Below, piece by piece: positions 1 to 9,546 of a stretch of DNA of 64,000 nucleotides; positions within the stretch are counted from its first letter, which is position 1; every line of letters starts with the position of its first letter. Origin of the DNA: Pigmentiphaga sp. (GTDB taxonomy: Bacteria; Pseudomonadota; Gammaproteobacteria; Burkholderiales; Burkholderiaceae_B); contig JALOAI010000001.1 of NCBI GenBank assembly GCA_023228945.1, forward strand, positions 186,001-250,000, given 5' to 3'. The notes under the pieces are model-generated. The model searched no databases, was not told the origin of the DNA, and saw only the letters and a program-made list of their open reading frames with translations. Both the position numbers and the translations under genes were made by a program.

Positions 1-1
1 G

Positions 2-673
2 GCGGGCGCCGTCAATGCCGGCGGCTTCCTGGCGATCGGCTACTACACCTCCCACATGACCGGGATCGTCTCGGCCATGGCCGATCATTTGGCTCTGGCC
101 TATTACCCCTGGGTCATCGGCGGCTTCGCCGCCATGCTGTGCTTCGTGGCGGGGGCGGCCTGCTGCGCGCTGCTCGTCAATTGGGGGCGACGCAACGGCT
201 GGCAAAGCGCCTACGCCCTGCCGCTGGCCCTCGAGGCCGCCTTGCTGCTGGTCTTTGGCGTGCTGGGCTCCAGGCTGGCGAATTTCGCCTGGATCTTCGT
301 GCCGTCCACCGTTGCGCTTTTGTGCTTCGTGATGGGCTTGCAAAATGCCATCATTACCAAAATCTCCCACGCCGAAATACGGACCACTCATGTCACCGGC
401 ATCGTCACCGATCTCGGCATCGAGTTCGGCAAATGGGTTTATTGGAATCGGGGCGAGCATGGCGCCCGGGTGCTGGCCAATCGGCCGCGCATGCTGCTGC
501 TGGGCGGGCTGCTGTTCATGTTCTTTTTGGGCGGGCTGTGTGGCGCGCTGGGCTTCAAGATCTACGGCTATACCACCACCATACCGCTGGCGGTGATCCT
601 CCTGCTGTTTGCACTCGTTCCCATCGGCGACGACGTCGTGGCGCACTGGAAAATTCGCCATCGGCCGCGCTGA
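2..673 (+). CDS. DUF1275 (YoaK-like) membrane protein, 5' end cut by window
   Basis: The frame is open from base 2, so the gene begins before the window. The first visible residues include GGFLAIGYYTSHMTG, close to the GFLxxGxxxSHMTGN signature of the DUF1275/YoaK family. Several hydrophobic segments follow (roughly residues 40-62, 75-95, 100-115, 165-185 and 195-212 of the visible part), and the tail ends in basic residues. These are inner-membrane proteins of unknown transport or regulatory role. The next gene, a lipoprotein on the same strand, starts 87 bp downstream. Family assignment is good; function is not known. Confidence 0.8.
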   Translation, partial: AGAVNAGGFLAIGYYTSHMTGIVSAMADHLALAYYPWVIGGFAAMLCFVAGAACCALLVNWGRRNGWQSAYALPLALEAALLLVFGVLGSRLANFAWIFVPSTVALLCFVMGLQNAIITKISHAEIRTTHVTGIVTDLGIEFGKWVYWNRGEHGARVLANRPRMLLLGGLLFMFFLGGLCGALGFKIYGYTTTIPLAVILLLFALVPIGDDVVAHWKIRHRPR

Positions 674-760
674 CGCGCCATATTGAGGGATAATTCAGCC
701 CTTCGATGGCTGGAGTGCCACCCATGCCGTCGTCTTGAACTTTGCTCGATGGGGATTGCC

Positions 761-1588
761 ATGTCTGTATTGCGTTACGGCCTCCTGGCAGGCTTGTCCG
801 TTCTTGTTGCCTGCGGCGGAGGTGGTGGTGATACCGACCCGGTTCCCATTCCTCCGCAGCCCCCCAAACCCGTCAATGCGGCGGGGTTGTGGGTCGGCTC
901 TTCCAGTGTAGGGGCCGATACCCAGTTCGTGGTCGACGAAGACCTCATTCTCTGGGGCGTGTATCAGGATCCGCTCACGTTGGCCTCCGGAGCGCTTTAC
1001 AGCGAGCTCAAGGTCGACGATGCCGATGCCTCCGGTTCGACCTTCGTGTTCGACTTCCGCGACTACATGGGAGGAGGGCAGGTGGCGATCGGCGAAGGCA
1101 CGATCAAGGTGGCGCCTGAAAAAAGCTTCGACGGCAATATCACGCGGCCCACGCCGGTGCGCTTCAACACGGTGTTCGATCCCCGGTTCTATCAAAACGC
1201 CACCTTCACCGCCATCGCGGGCGACTGGCAGCTGACCTTGCGCGACCCCGCCTCCGGGGCACGCCAACCCTACGGCGCGATGAATATTTCCCGCCTGGGC
1301 GCCGTCAACGGAACGGGCCTGGCGGGTGGCAGCCAATGCGGCTTTACGGGCAATATGGTGCCCGTGGCCGAGCGGGGCGGCTACTACACCCTCATGATCC
1401 AGTTCAGCGGCAGCCGCGAGTGCCTGATGCCCGGCCAAACGGTCACCGGTGTGGCGGTCCTCAATGGCGCGGCCGAAGACGCTGTTCTGTCTCTCGCGAT
1501 GGCCACCGCCGACCGCTGGCAAGGCGCGTCGGCTATTGCGCTGCCCGTGCCGGCCCCCACACCGCCCACGCCTCCGGTGCCCGAATAA
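761..1588 (+). CDS. Hypothetical lipoprotein
   Basis: 275-aa product. The first 20 residues form a lipoprotein signal peptide with lipobox LVAC, followed by a Gly run and a Pro-rich linker (PIPPQPPKP), typical of surface-tethered lipoproteins. An in-frame ATG at 683 would put 26 unsuitable residues before the signal peptide, so 761 is preferred. The mature part looks beta-rich, has two further Cys (in SQCGFTG and SRECLMPG), and ends in a Pro-rich tail. I do not recognise the fold. It converges on bcsC and there is no evidence of a role in cellulose export. Confidence 0.75.
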   Translation: MSVLRYGLLAGLSVLVACGGGGGDTDPVPIPPQPPKPVNAAGLWVGSSSVGADTQFVVDEDLILWGVYQDPLTLASGALYSELKVDDADASGSTFVFDFRDYMGGGQVAIGEGTIKVAPEKSFDGNITRPTPVRFNTVFDPRFYQNATFTAIAGDWQLTLRDPASGARQPYGAMNISRLGAVNGTGLAGGSQCGFTGNMVPVAERGGYYTLMIQFSGSRECLMPGQTVTGVAVLNGAAEDAVLSLAMATADRWQGASAIALPVPAPTPPTPPVPE

Positions 1589-1593
1589 GCGCT

Positions 1594-1620
1594 TCCGGCG
1601 CCCCAATCGGCGCCGGATTT
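1594..1620 (+). terminator. Hairpin after the lipoprotein gene
   Basis: Perfect 9-bp arms TCCGGCGCC / GGCGCCGGA with a 6-nt loop, then only three T. It starts 5 bp after the lipoprotein stop and lies between convergent genes. The short T tract makes this a weak intrinsic terminator, but the position fits. Confidence 0.5.
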
Positions 1621-1691
1621 CGTGCCCGAAGCGTGCGCGGGCAATGCCGGGTGACGATGGCGGAGCCGGCCTTGCGGCCAGGCCCGCGGTC

Positions 1692-4600
1692 TCAGGGCTG
1701 ATAAGGCGACTTGAGCGGTACGATCGGCAAAGGCGGCGGCAGTAACGATGGCGCAAACTGATAGCGCAGATGCACGCCGGCCCGCCACTCGCGGTAGTCG
1801 CGCGCGTTATCGGTGGACAGATTGCCGCCGAAGAACAGCTGTGGGGTCATTTGATACTCAAAGGCGGCTGCGAGGCCATAGCCCAGGCCCGTCTTGCTCT
1901 GGCCGCCGTACATGGCGCTCGAGTCGCTGGTGAGCTGGCGATCGGTGGCTTCGGCCGCGGCCAGCTGCGCTTCCAGCTGCATCTGGCTGTTCCCCGGAAA
2001 GTATCGCGCCGCGTCTTCTTTGAAATTCTGGACGCCGAGCGATGCGCCCACGCTGTAGCGCAGCCGGCCCTGGCGCTGGGTCCAGTTGACCGGCACCGAT
2101 ACGGACAAAAAGCGCTGCGGGCTGAAGTAGCCGCCATGGCCATAGGTGAAGTAGCGCAGGTTTTTGTCATAGGCCATGCCGCTGACGTTCAAGCCCACCA
2201 TGAGCTCGTGGTCGTCGCTGCGATCGACGTAGCCGTACACGCCCGCGCCGCCTTCGACCCGGGTGTTATCGACCACATTGTGTCCCTGCAGCGAATACCA
2301 GCCGCCATGGCCATAGACGCCCCAGTTGTCCTGCGTGTATCCGAGGTCGACGCGAGCGCCGGTGGCGGTAACCCCACCCCATTTTTGGCCGGTTCGCGCA
2401 TCCGAGGCCCCGGCAAACGACAGCAGGCTGTCGGTGACGGCACGACGCGAACCGGTGGCGCTGATACCGAAGCCCTGGTCGAAGCCTGTGCCGACGGTCA
2501 CGCCGCCCACGACGTTGGTTTGCTGCATGCCCAGGGGGGTCGAACCGATGTCCGCCTGGATCTTGTCGCCCAGATAGGCGACGGCGACACCGACGCCGCT
2601 CTCGCTTTGCGAGCCGGCTCCGCCGACACGGCCGTCGGCCTGGGCGAGGGCGGCCACCGGTCCGCCGCCAAAGCGGCTGGAGGTGCCGTAATCGCCACCG
2701 ACGGAGCCGGCGTCGATCGTGACCGGCGTGACACGCAAGGCAAGCTTGCCGTTGCCCACCGGCAGGCGAGCTTCCAGGGGAACTTCGATCGCCGTGGAGC
2801 GGCTCATTCCGGATTCGCCGTCGCGCCCGCGAACCAAGGCGCCGCCCGTCGCGACCGCGCTGTTCTCGGCGCGCAAGGCCATCAGCTCACGCTCGAGCCC
2901 GGATATCGGATTGGCCGGCCCGGTGGTGGTCGGGCCGAGCGGCTGCAAGGGCCGGCCCGGCGTGGTATAGCCCTGGACCTGTCCCGCGGGAGCCTGACCC
3001 GGCATGGCATAGCCTTGCATCGGTACGACCTGGCCTGACCCCGGCGTGATATAGCCTGGCATCGGCCCGCCAGGCGCCTGGCCTGGAGCCGGGTAGCCCT
3101 GAGCGTACGGCGCCATTCCCGCCGCCGGGAATGGCGCTGGCCGCTGCCCCGCCGCGTGTGGCGCGGCTGGCGGCCTGGAGCCTTGAGCCGCCAGCCAAGG
3201 GTTGGCCATGGGCGCGGCCATGCCGATCGGCACCATCGGCGTCACGCTGGCGACGCGCACCGGTTCCGGTCCCGTGGAAGGCGGGGGCACCGACGGCGGG
3301 GCGGCCGCCGCTTCCGGCCAGGCGGTATTCCCGGCAAGATGAGCCGGGGGAACGACGGCGAGCCCTCGGGCGCCCGCGGCGTAAGCGGGATCGGAATAGG
3401 CCGCTTGGCCGGACGAACCATCGGCTGCCGCCGGCCAGGCGCTGGCAAAAGGATTGCGTGCCGCCGCCATGCCTGCGGCGGCTCCGGAGGCCGTGGCCGG
3501 CGGCCCGCCACCGGCCCGACGCAGCGCGATGGAGGCCTCGAGCGCCCGGATGGCGTCGCTGCGCCGCCCCTGCGCACGATACAGGCGGGCCGCCATGGCC
3601 TGTATGTCGGCGTCGTTCGGCCGGAGTGCGAGGGCGCGCTCGATCACGGGCTCGGCATAGGCCAGGTCGTTGGCGGCCAGGGCCGCATTGCCGGCGCCGC
3701 TGAGCAGGCCGAGGTCGTCGGGGCGCTGCTGCACCACCGGCTTGAACAACGCGAGCGCCTGCGGCGCATCGCCGGCATCCTGATAAAGCCAGGCCAGCGC
3801 CGCCAGAATGTCGGGATCGGTGGGCCGGGCGGCCAACCAGGGCGCGAGCAGGTCGTAGGCGCCCGCAAGATCGCCGCGCTGACGCAAGACATCCACCTGG
3901 CGCAAGGCAAAGGCGGTCGAGAGGCTTTCAAAACCGCTGCGCTCTTGCGCGCTGAGCGTTTGGCCCTGCAATTGGCGCAAGATCGATGCGAGCTCGGCGT
4001 CCTGCCCTGAACGCGACAGGATTCCCGCGTATTGCAGGAGCATGGCCGGAGGCGGCGGCGATCCGGCGTCGCTCAGCGCCCGCCGCATCAGGCTGGCCGC
4101 GCGCTCGGTGTCGCCCAAGCCGGCGTAGCCTTCCGCCAGGATGGCCCGCCACTCCGGGCGATTGGCGAAGGATTCCGCGTCGCGCAGGGCCGCCAAGGCA
4201 TGATTGCGTTGGCCCTTGGCCTGAAACTGCCGCGCACGCTGCACTTGCTCGTGCAGCCACGCCTCTTGTTGCAGATTGCGCATGGGCTGGGTAAGACGCT
4301 CCGCCGGAATGCGTTCCAGAATCCGCATGGCGCCCGTCCAGTCTTGAGTCGCCGAGGCCACCAACGCACTGGCATAGAGCGCATCCGGGTTGTCCGGTTC
4401 CGACAGCAACAGGCCGTCCACCAGGCCGCGGGCCTGCTCGGTGGCGCCCTCGCGCAAATAGAGCTGGGCCAGCTCCAGCCTTACCCAGGGATTGTTGGGC
4501 GCCAGGCTCAGGGCCTCTTCCAGCGCCTGCCGTTGGGCCACGACGTCGCCGCCCGCACCAGCGGCCTCGGCGCGGGCAAGATGGCGGCCGATCTCGAGTT

Positions 4601-5969
4601 CGTCGCTCAAGCCGAAGCGCTGTTGATCGGCGGGCGTGAGCCGCTCGATCCAGCTCAGCGCCTCGGATGAACGGCCTTGCTGGCCGAGCACACCGGCCAG
4701 GGCCTGGATCGCTTGCGGGTTATCGGGGTGGTGTTCGAGGACTTGCCGGAGTTCGGTTTCCGCCTGTTCCAGCTGCCCGAGCTGACCCCTGACCGTGGCC
4801 AGGGCCACCAGGCCCGTGACCTCGCGAGGGCTCAGGCGGATGGCCTGTTCGAGTTTGTCGCGCGCGGCCTCGAGGTTTCGCTGCTGGCGCAGCGCTTCGG
4901 CTTCGTTGAACAGAATCCAGTATCGCGCGGAATTCAGAGCGGGGCGCCAGCGCTGCGCATTCCCCCGCTGAGTGGCATTTTGCAGGTATTCGGCCGCTTC
5001 GGTGAACCGCTGTTGCCGCAGGCGCACCAGCCCCAGCCCGCCCAGCGCATCGGCGAGATTGGGGCGTTGCTGCAGCAAACGTTGGAACTGTTCTTCGGCG
5101 GCGTCGAGATCGCCGCGGTCCAGAGTGCGGAAAGCCGCCGCGACGGCCTGTGAGATGGGATCCGGCGGCCGCGGCGCGCTGGCCTGGCGCGAGGCCGTGA
5201 TGCGGCCACGTACGGCTTCGTCGTCGGGGCGCACCGCCAGGTAGGCTTCGAACAACTTGACATCGCTCAACGGCGGAGGATCGCCAAGCCAGAGCAGGGC
5301 GGTACGCCAGCTGCGCATCGCGGCGTCGGCCACGGCCGGGTTCTTGGCGAGCTCGGCCAGGCTGGCGATACCCGCGCGCCGGCTGCTCTCACGATAAGTG
5401 AGGACTTCGGCCAAGGCCAGCCGCGCGCGCGCATTGCCGGGCTCGGCCTGGACGAGGCGCTCGAGGCCCGCCCGGGCCGCTTCCCAGTCTTGATCGCGCG
5501 CCGCCAGGGTCTGGTAGTACTCGAGCGCCAGGGGGCCGGTCGGTTCGCGTCCGCCCAAGGCCGTTCGATAGGCATCGAGCGCCGTATCCACCTGTTGCTC
5601 CTGGACGGCCTCGCGCGCGCGTTCGATCTGCCGGACAGCTTCGGGCGATGCCAGCGCAATCTGTTGTTCGAGCTGTTCGGCGAGCTGCGGGGCGCCCAGG
5701 CTCCGCAAGCGTTGCACATACTCGCGCGCCTGCGCCGGCTGGCCGCGTTCCAGCTCGAGCATGGCCATCGCATAGAGGCCTTGCTGCTGGTTGGGATTGG
5801 CCCGCAGCAGCTTTTCGAGCGCGTCCGCGGCGCGTGCGTAGTCTCCCTGGCGCTGCCAATAGTTGGCCTGCTCGAGCAGCAGTTTTTCCGCATCGCTCTG
5901 GGCGTGCCCCAAAGGCTGGGATAAGGCGGCCATCAGGAGCAGGAGCGCGGCGGGGTAGCGCTTCAGCAT
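1692..5969 (-). CDS. bcsC: Cellulose synthase outer-membrane export subunit BcsC
   Basis: 1425-aa periplasmic scaffold and outer-membrane porin for the cellulose chain. The N-terminal signal peptide (residues 1-23) ends near GHAQ. TPR repeats run from about 30 to 815, a Pro/Gly/Gln/Ala-rich linker from about 815 to 1030, and the BcsC beta-barrel domain from about 1060 to the end (aromatic-ending strands such as GVHLRYQF). It is longer than the roughly 1150-residue E. coli protein, in part because of the linker. The start overlaps the bcsZ stop by 7 nt, as expected for the last gene of the operon. Confidence 0.95.
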   Translation of the reverse strand: MLKRYPAALLLLMAALSQPLGHAQSDAEKLLLEQANYWQRQGDYARAADALEKLLRANPNQQQGLYAMAMLELERGQPAQAREYVQRLRSLGAPQLAEQLEQQIALASPEAVRQIERAREAVQEQQVDTALDAYRTALGGREPTGPLALEYYQTLAARDQDWEAARAGLERLVQAEPGNARARLALAEVLTYRESSRRAGIASLAELAKNPAVADAAMRSWRTALLWLGDPPPLSDVKLFEAYLAVRPDDEAVRGRITASRQASAPRPPDPISQAVAAAFRTLDRGDLDAAEEQFQRLLQQRPNLADALGGLGLVRLRQQRFTEAAEYLQNATQRGNAQRWRPALNSARYWILFNEAEALRQQRNLEAARDKLEQAIRLSPREVTGLVALATVRGQLGQLEQAETELRQVLEHHPDNPQAIQALAGVLGQQGRSSEALSWIERLTPADQQRFGLSDELEIGRHLARAEAAGAGGDVVAQRQALEEALSLAPNNPWVRLELAQLYLREGATEQARGLVDGLLLSEPDNPDALYASALVASATQDWTGAMRILERIPAERLTQPMRNLQQEAWLHEQVQRARQFQAKGQRNHALAALRDAESFANRPEWRAILAEGYAGLGDTERAASLMRRALSDAGSPPPPAMLLQYAGILSRSGQDAELASILRQLQGQTLSAQERSGFESLSTAFALRQVDVLRQRGDLAGAYDLLAPWLAARPTDPDILAALAWLYQDAGDAPQALALFKPVVQQRPDDLGLLSGAGNAALAANDLAYAEPVIERALALRPNDADIQAMAARLYRAQGRRSDAIRALEASIALRRAGGGPPATASGAAAGMAAARNPFASAWPAAADGSSGQAAYSDPAYAAGARGLAVVPPAHLAGNTAWPEAAAAPPSVPPPSTGPEPVRVASVTPMVPIGMAAPMANPWLAAQGSRPPAAPHAAGQRPAPFPAAGMAPYAQGYPAPGQAPGGPMPGYITPGSGQVVPMQGYAMPGQAPAGQVQGYTTPGRPLQPLGPTTTGPANPISGLERELMALRAENSAVATGGALVRGRDGESGMSRSTAIEVPLEARLPVGNGKLALRVTPVTIDAGSVGGDYGTSSRFGGGPVAALAQADGRVGGAGSQSESGVGVAVAYLGDKIQADIGSTPLGMQQTNVVGGVTVGTGFDQGFGISATGSRRAVTDSLLSFAGASDARTGQKWGGVTATGARVDLGYTQDNWGVYGHGGWYSLQGHNVVDNTRVEGGAGVYGYVDRSDDHELMVGLNVSGMAYDKNLRYFTYGHGGYFSPQRFLSVSVPVNWTQRQGRLRYSVGASLGVQNFKEDAARYFPGNSQMQLEAQLAAAEATDRQLTSDSSAMYGGQSKTGLGYGLAAAFEYQMTPQLFFGGNLSTDNARDYREWRAGVHLRYQFAPSLLPPPLPIVPLKSPYQP
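2945..3110 (-). repeat. Degenerate PGQAP / GYxxPG repeats in the BcsC linker
   Basis: The linker between the TPR scaffold and the barrel holds imperfect short repeats: GYPAPGQAPGG, PGYITPGSG, GYAMPGQAPAG, GYTTPGRP. Composition is Pro, Gly, Gln, Tyr and Met. It looks like a flexible low-complexity spacer expanded by local duplication. Confidence 0.7.
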
Positions 5970-7207
5970 GAGTTCTCCCAGCGGGTCAGCAAGCTGCCGT
6001 CGGCAGCAAAACGATAGTGTTGGTCGTACCAGCCAAGGCCGAACATGGCCAGCATCATGTCATAGTAGGCGGGACGCGGCGCTCCCGACAGCGACCAGTA
6101 CTCGAATCGGGCGCGCAGGGCTGGCACCCGGGAGTTGAGCAGGTCGTATTGGCCGGTCGTGGCCCACAAGGGCAGCAGGGCGGCTTCGAAACCCGCGGGT
6201 CCCATGCCCTGGCTGGCGCCGGTGAGGGTCGACACCTTCTCGGGTACCCCGCCCGAGCGTCGCGCGATCGCCGTCATGCCATAAAGCGCGTGCCGGAGGG
6301 GCCGGGCGATGGGATCGCTATCATCGATGAGGCCGGCCCAAAGATAGGTGCGGATGGCGTCGTAGCTGCCGATGTCGCCCGTTACGGGATCCACCACGAA
6401 TCCGCTCTGGCCTTCGGCCATTTGATGGTAGGCGGTCCAATCGGGGGCCAGGCCGCGAGGCGACACGGTACGGATCATATCCAGGGTTCCAGCCGCCAGG
6501 CCCTGCCAATCGTGCGCCGGATCGAGGCGGGCCAGCAACCGCAACTGAGGGATCACGAGATAGCTGGGATTGAGCCGCCAGAGCATGGCCGCTTCATCGA
6601 AGAAACCGGTGGGCCCCGGCAGCAGTTGCGGCCCGAAACCCGGCAGCTCCACCCATTCTTGCTCGGCCACCAGCCGTGCCAGGCGCAGGCCCTGCTGGGT
6701 GTATCCGGGGTTGGACCACAAACGGCCGGCTTCCAGGAGCGCGTAGCTGAACCACAGGTTCGCATCCGAGGCGGCGTTGCCGTCGAGCACACCCCATTCG
6801 CCATCGTCGCGAAGGCCCCATTGCCAGGCCGGCAGCGCATCGTTCAGCTCGCCGTCCAACAGGTTGTTGAGCGACCACTCCCAGATCAGGTCGAAACGCT
6901 GGCGATCATTGGCCACGAGCGCGAAGAACATGCCGTACGACTGGCTTTCGGAGGTCGAGTGCTGAGTGGCGACCGCGTCGTCGATGATGCGGCCGTCGTC
7001 GCTCAGGTAATGCTGGGTTAAAAGTTCCCACAAAGGCCAAGGGGCGCGGCAGGCCGGGCTTGCGGCCGCCGTGGCTTGGCTCAGGAACAGCAGCGCCGCC
7101 AGCAACAAGGCCCGCCAGGCCGGCGCAGCCGAGGAACGGCGTCCGGCAGGCCGCCGCGCGAGGGCGCGGCGGAGTCGCTCATTACCGATTTGGCCAGAAT
7201 GCTGCAT
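5963..7207 (-). CDS. bcsZ: Cellulose-operon endoglucanase (GH8) BcsZ
   Basis: 414-aa periplasmic endo-1,4-beta-glucanase that trims nascent cellulose. A basic n-region is followed by a hydrophobic segment (about 32-47), which is the export signal. The GH8 catalytic pair is visible: Glu87 in STSESQSYGMF (general acid) and Asp283 in GSYDAIRTYLW. The ATG at 7207 lies 8 bp after the bcsB stop; no good Shine-Dalgarno is seen, so translation may depend on coupling. The longer in-frame ATG at 7354 lies deep inside bcsB and is rejected. Confidence 0.93.
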   Translation of the reverse strand: MQHSGQIGNERLRRALARRPAGRRSSAAPAWRALLLAALLFLSQATAAASPACRAPWPLWELLTQHYLSDDGRIIDDAVATQHSTSESQSYGMFFALVANDRQRFDLIWEWSLNNLLDGELNDALPAWQWGLRDDGEWGVLDGNAASDANLWFSYALLEAGRLWSNPGYTQQGLRLARLVAEQEWVELPGFGPQLLPGPTGFFDEAAMLWRLNPSYLVIPQLRLLARLDPAHDWQGLAAGTLDMIRTVSPRGLAPDWTAYHQMAEGQSGFVVDPVTGDIGSYDAIRTYLWAGLIDDSDPIARPLRHALYGMTAIARRSGGVPEKVSTLTGASQGMGPAGFEAALLPLWATTGQYDLLNSRVPALRARFEYWSLSGAPRPAYYDMMLAMFGLGWYDQHYRFAADGSLLTRWENSC

Positions 7208-7215
7208 GGGGATGA

Positions 7216-9546
7216 TCAGGGCCGCTCGAGACGCCGGCGGGCGCGGGCACGCAGCAGGAGATAGGCAATGAAGGCCAGAACGATGATGCTGATGAGGGAC
7301 AGCACCACCAGGCCCAGGGGATTGCGCGACAGATGGTAGCGCGTTCCCAGCCACCAGCCGAGCTCGCCCAGGCTGTAATCGTAGCGGGTGACGAGCGTTT
7401 CGGCGCGGCCTTCGTCTTTGATCACGGCAAAGCTGCCCTGCAGCTCGGTGGTGACGTTGGTGTCGGTATCGGCCAGTGCCGCCACCGCCTTGCGCAGGTG
7501 CGACGGATCTGTGCTGGCCAGCACGACGACGCTGCGCTTGGCGCTCAGCGGTGATTCGAAACCGGCGACCAAGGCCTGGGTTTCCGAGCCCCGGATCACG
7601 AGTTCGATCCTGCGGGCCTGATCGGTATCGGCAAAGCGCCGCAGCAGGTTGGGCAGCAGGCCGCCAGGAGGGTTGGCCAGCTCGAAGGTGTTGCCCGAGG
7701 CGCTCAGTTGGAACGGCAGCCGATCCACCCAGGTGGATAGCAAGGGCTGGTCGCGGCCCGCCGCCAGGACGAGCAAGTCGTTGCCGGCGAGCTCGCTCGT
7801 GTCGGCGCCGGTGCGGACGCGCAACTGCGTGGCCGGATAGCCGGTGATGTTGCCCATATAGCCCATCAATTCGAGAAAGGCCTGCAGGACTTCGGCGTCG
7901 GGCTGATTGGGCACCACGACGACGGTTTCGGAAAAATCGGCCATCCTGGTGAACGGAAACCCGCTGTTGGCGAAGGCCCCCAGATTGGGCATTTCGATAT
8001 AGTGTTTCAGGCCGGAAATATCGAGCATGGAGTCGGGATCGATGGTGCCCTCCACGTTATCCAGGGGGACGGTGCGGCACCACCCCTCCTTGATGTACTC
8101 GTAGTAGTACTGAAAACGCAGCTCGGTGTTCGTCGGCAGCTGATACAAGGGGACATGGAACCTGGCATGGCCCACTTCGCTGGGGTCGGTCAGCTTGTCC
8201 CGCAGGAAGCGCTCGGCTTCCGACGACGCGGCGCCCGTCGCCGAAGGCAGCGGCATGGCGCGCAGGAACAGATCGCCGACACTGACATTGAGCGACGATT
8301 GATCCTGGATGGGGCGCGGGGTGTAGCGGTATTTCAGATCGACGGGTATGCCTTTCTCGCGCCAGCCGAACAGGTCGGGCGGGATGCGCAGCGGTATGCG
8401 AACGGCCTCGGGCGTGTAGCCGCGCACGCTGAGATCCTGGTACGGAGTGAGTTCACCGAAAGTGACCGGGCCCGACGAGCTCAGCCAGCGCGGCGCGTCG
8501 TAGGGCACGCGCGGCGCCAGATCGGCCAGCCTGGCGATATTGGCGGTGGGGCCGTCGAACACCTGGCTGCCCAGCGCCAGGGCGCGGGCGGCCGTCATGA
8601 GGCCGTCGTAATCGGGCGCGACCAGCAGCAGCACCTTGCCATACGGATCGTTGGGATTGTCCATCATCTGGATGGTGGGCGTGCTGACCTCGGGAACCTC
8701 CAGCCCGGTGAAGCGATCGCCGCGAACCGCCATCACGATGGCGTTGCCGCGCTCGGGAAGGCTATCGACCCGCACGGGAAACTCGGCTCCCCGGAAGTCC
8801 GCCAGACCGCCGAACCACGAGGCCAGCACTCCCGCGGCCTCCCATTTGGGCAGCGCCAGATTGCGGCCGAACACGATCGGCAAGTGCAGCTTGCCGAAGC
8901 TGCGCCGGTCGAAGAAGGGCAGCGGCAACAGGCTTAGATCGTTCTCGAGCCTCAAGGGCTGGACGGTGAACTGCAGCGAGCTTTGGTTGTTGACGATGGC
9001 CCACAGGCTGGTGTGCATCGGGTCTTCGCATTCGAGCGTGTAATGGCCGATCAATTGCACGTTGGCCCGGTTGAACTCGGAAATCAGGTGGGGCGGGATC
9101 GCCACCGTCGCGGTTCGCAGCGTGCCGGCTTCCGCGGTCGGTACGGGCAGGCTGGCAATGGTCTGCTCGTTGATCATGACGTTGAGCTGCGAGATCTCGG
9201 GCAGCAGCGCCGGCGAGTACGAATACTCGAGATTGACGCGGGCGTTGGTCACGACTTCATCGGCGCGCACGCTGAAGAGCACGCCATTGCGTCCGTCGAC
9301 GCCGCGCAAGGCCAGGGGGTAGGCGGCGCCGAGTTCGCGGAACGTCAGGTCGTAGGTGCGCTCTCCGGGACGCGGGACAGGACGGCGCACCGGCTGGGCC
9401 GGCGCCGCGGTGGCGGTTACGCCGGCAGCCGGCGCGGCCGGCGCGCCGGGGCCGCCATCGGGCGCCGGAGCCTGGGCATGCGCGGCGGCGCCGAACACGG
9501 CCAGGCCAAGAATTGCAAATTGTCCCAACCAATTAACCTTTGCCAT
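7216..9546 (-). CDS. bcsB: Cellulose synthase periplasmic subunit BcsB
   Basis: 776-aa partner of BcsA that guides the chain through the periplasm. It has a signal peptide ending near AHAQ (residue 25), a Pro/Ala-rich linker, a large region matching BcsB carbohydrate- and flavodoxin-like domains, and a C-terminal membrane anchor (VVLSLISIIVLAFIAYLLL) ending in Arg. The ATG at 9546 has an ideal GGAGG 6 nt upstream and overlaps the bcsA end by 14 nt. An upstream ATG at 9630 would add 28 residues before the signal peptide. Confidence 0.95.
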   Translation of the reverse strand: MAKVNWLGQFAILGLAVFGAAAHAQAPAPDGGPGAPAAPAAGVTATAAPAQPVRRPVPRPGERTYDLTFRELGAAYPLALRGVDGRNGVLFSVRADEVVTNARVNLEYSYSPALLPEISQLNVMINEQTIASLPVPTAEAGTLRTATVAIPPHLISEFNRANVQLIGHYTLECEDPMHTSLWAIVNNQSSLQFTVQPLRLENDLSLLPLPFFDRRSFGKLHLPIVFGRNLALPKWEAAGVLASWFGGLADFRGAEFPVRVDSLPERGNAIVMAVRGDRFTGLEVPEVSTPTIQMMDNPNDPYGKVLLLVAPDYDGLMTAARALALGSQVFDGPTANIARLADLAPRVPYDAPRWLSSSGPVTFGELTPYQDLSVRGYTPEAVRIPLRIPPDLFGWREKGIPVDLKYRYTPRPIQDQSSLNVSVGDLFLRAMPLPSATGAASSEAERFLRDKLTDPSEVGHARFHVPLYQLPTNTELRFQYYYEYIKEGWCRTVPLDNVEGTIDPDSMLDISGLKHYIEMPNLGAFANSGFPFTRMADFSETVVVVPNQPDAEVLQAFLELMGYMGNITGYPATQLRVRTGADTSELAGNDLLVLAAGRDQPLLSTWVDRLPFQLSASGNTFELANPPGGLLPNLLRRFADTDQARRIELVIRGSETQALVAGFESPLSAKRSVVVLASTDPSHLRKAVAALADTDTNVTTELQGSFAVIKDEGRAETLVTRYDYSLGELGWWLGTRYHLSRNPLGLVVLSLISIIVLAFIAYLLLRARARRRLERP

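Noticed and set aside
2945..3110. CRISPR-like or tandem DNA repeat in bcsC
   Set aside because: Degenerate protein-level repeats in frame, no spacers.
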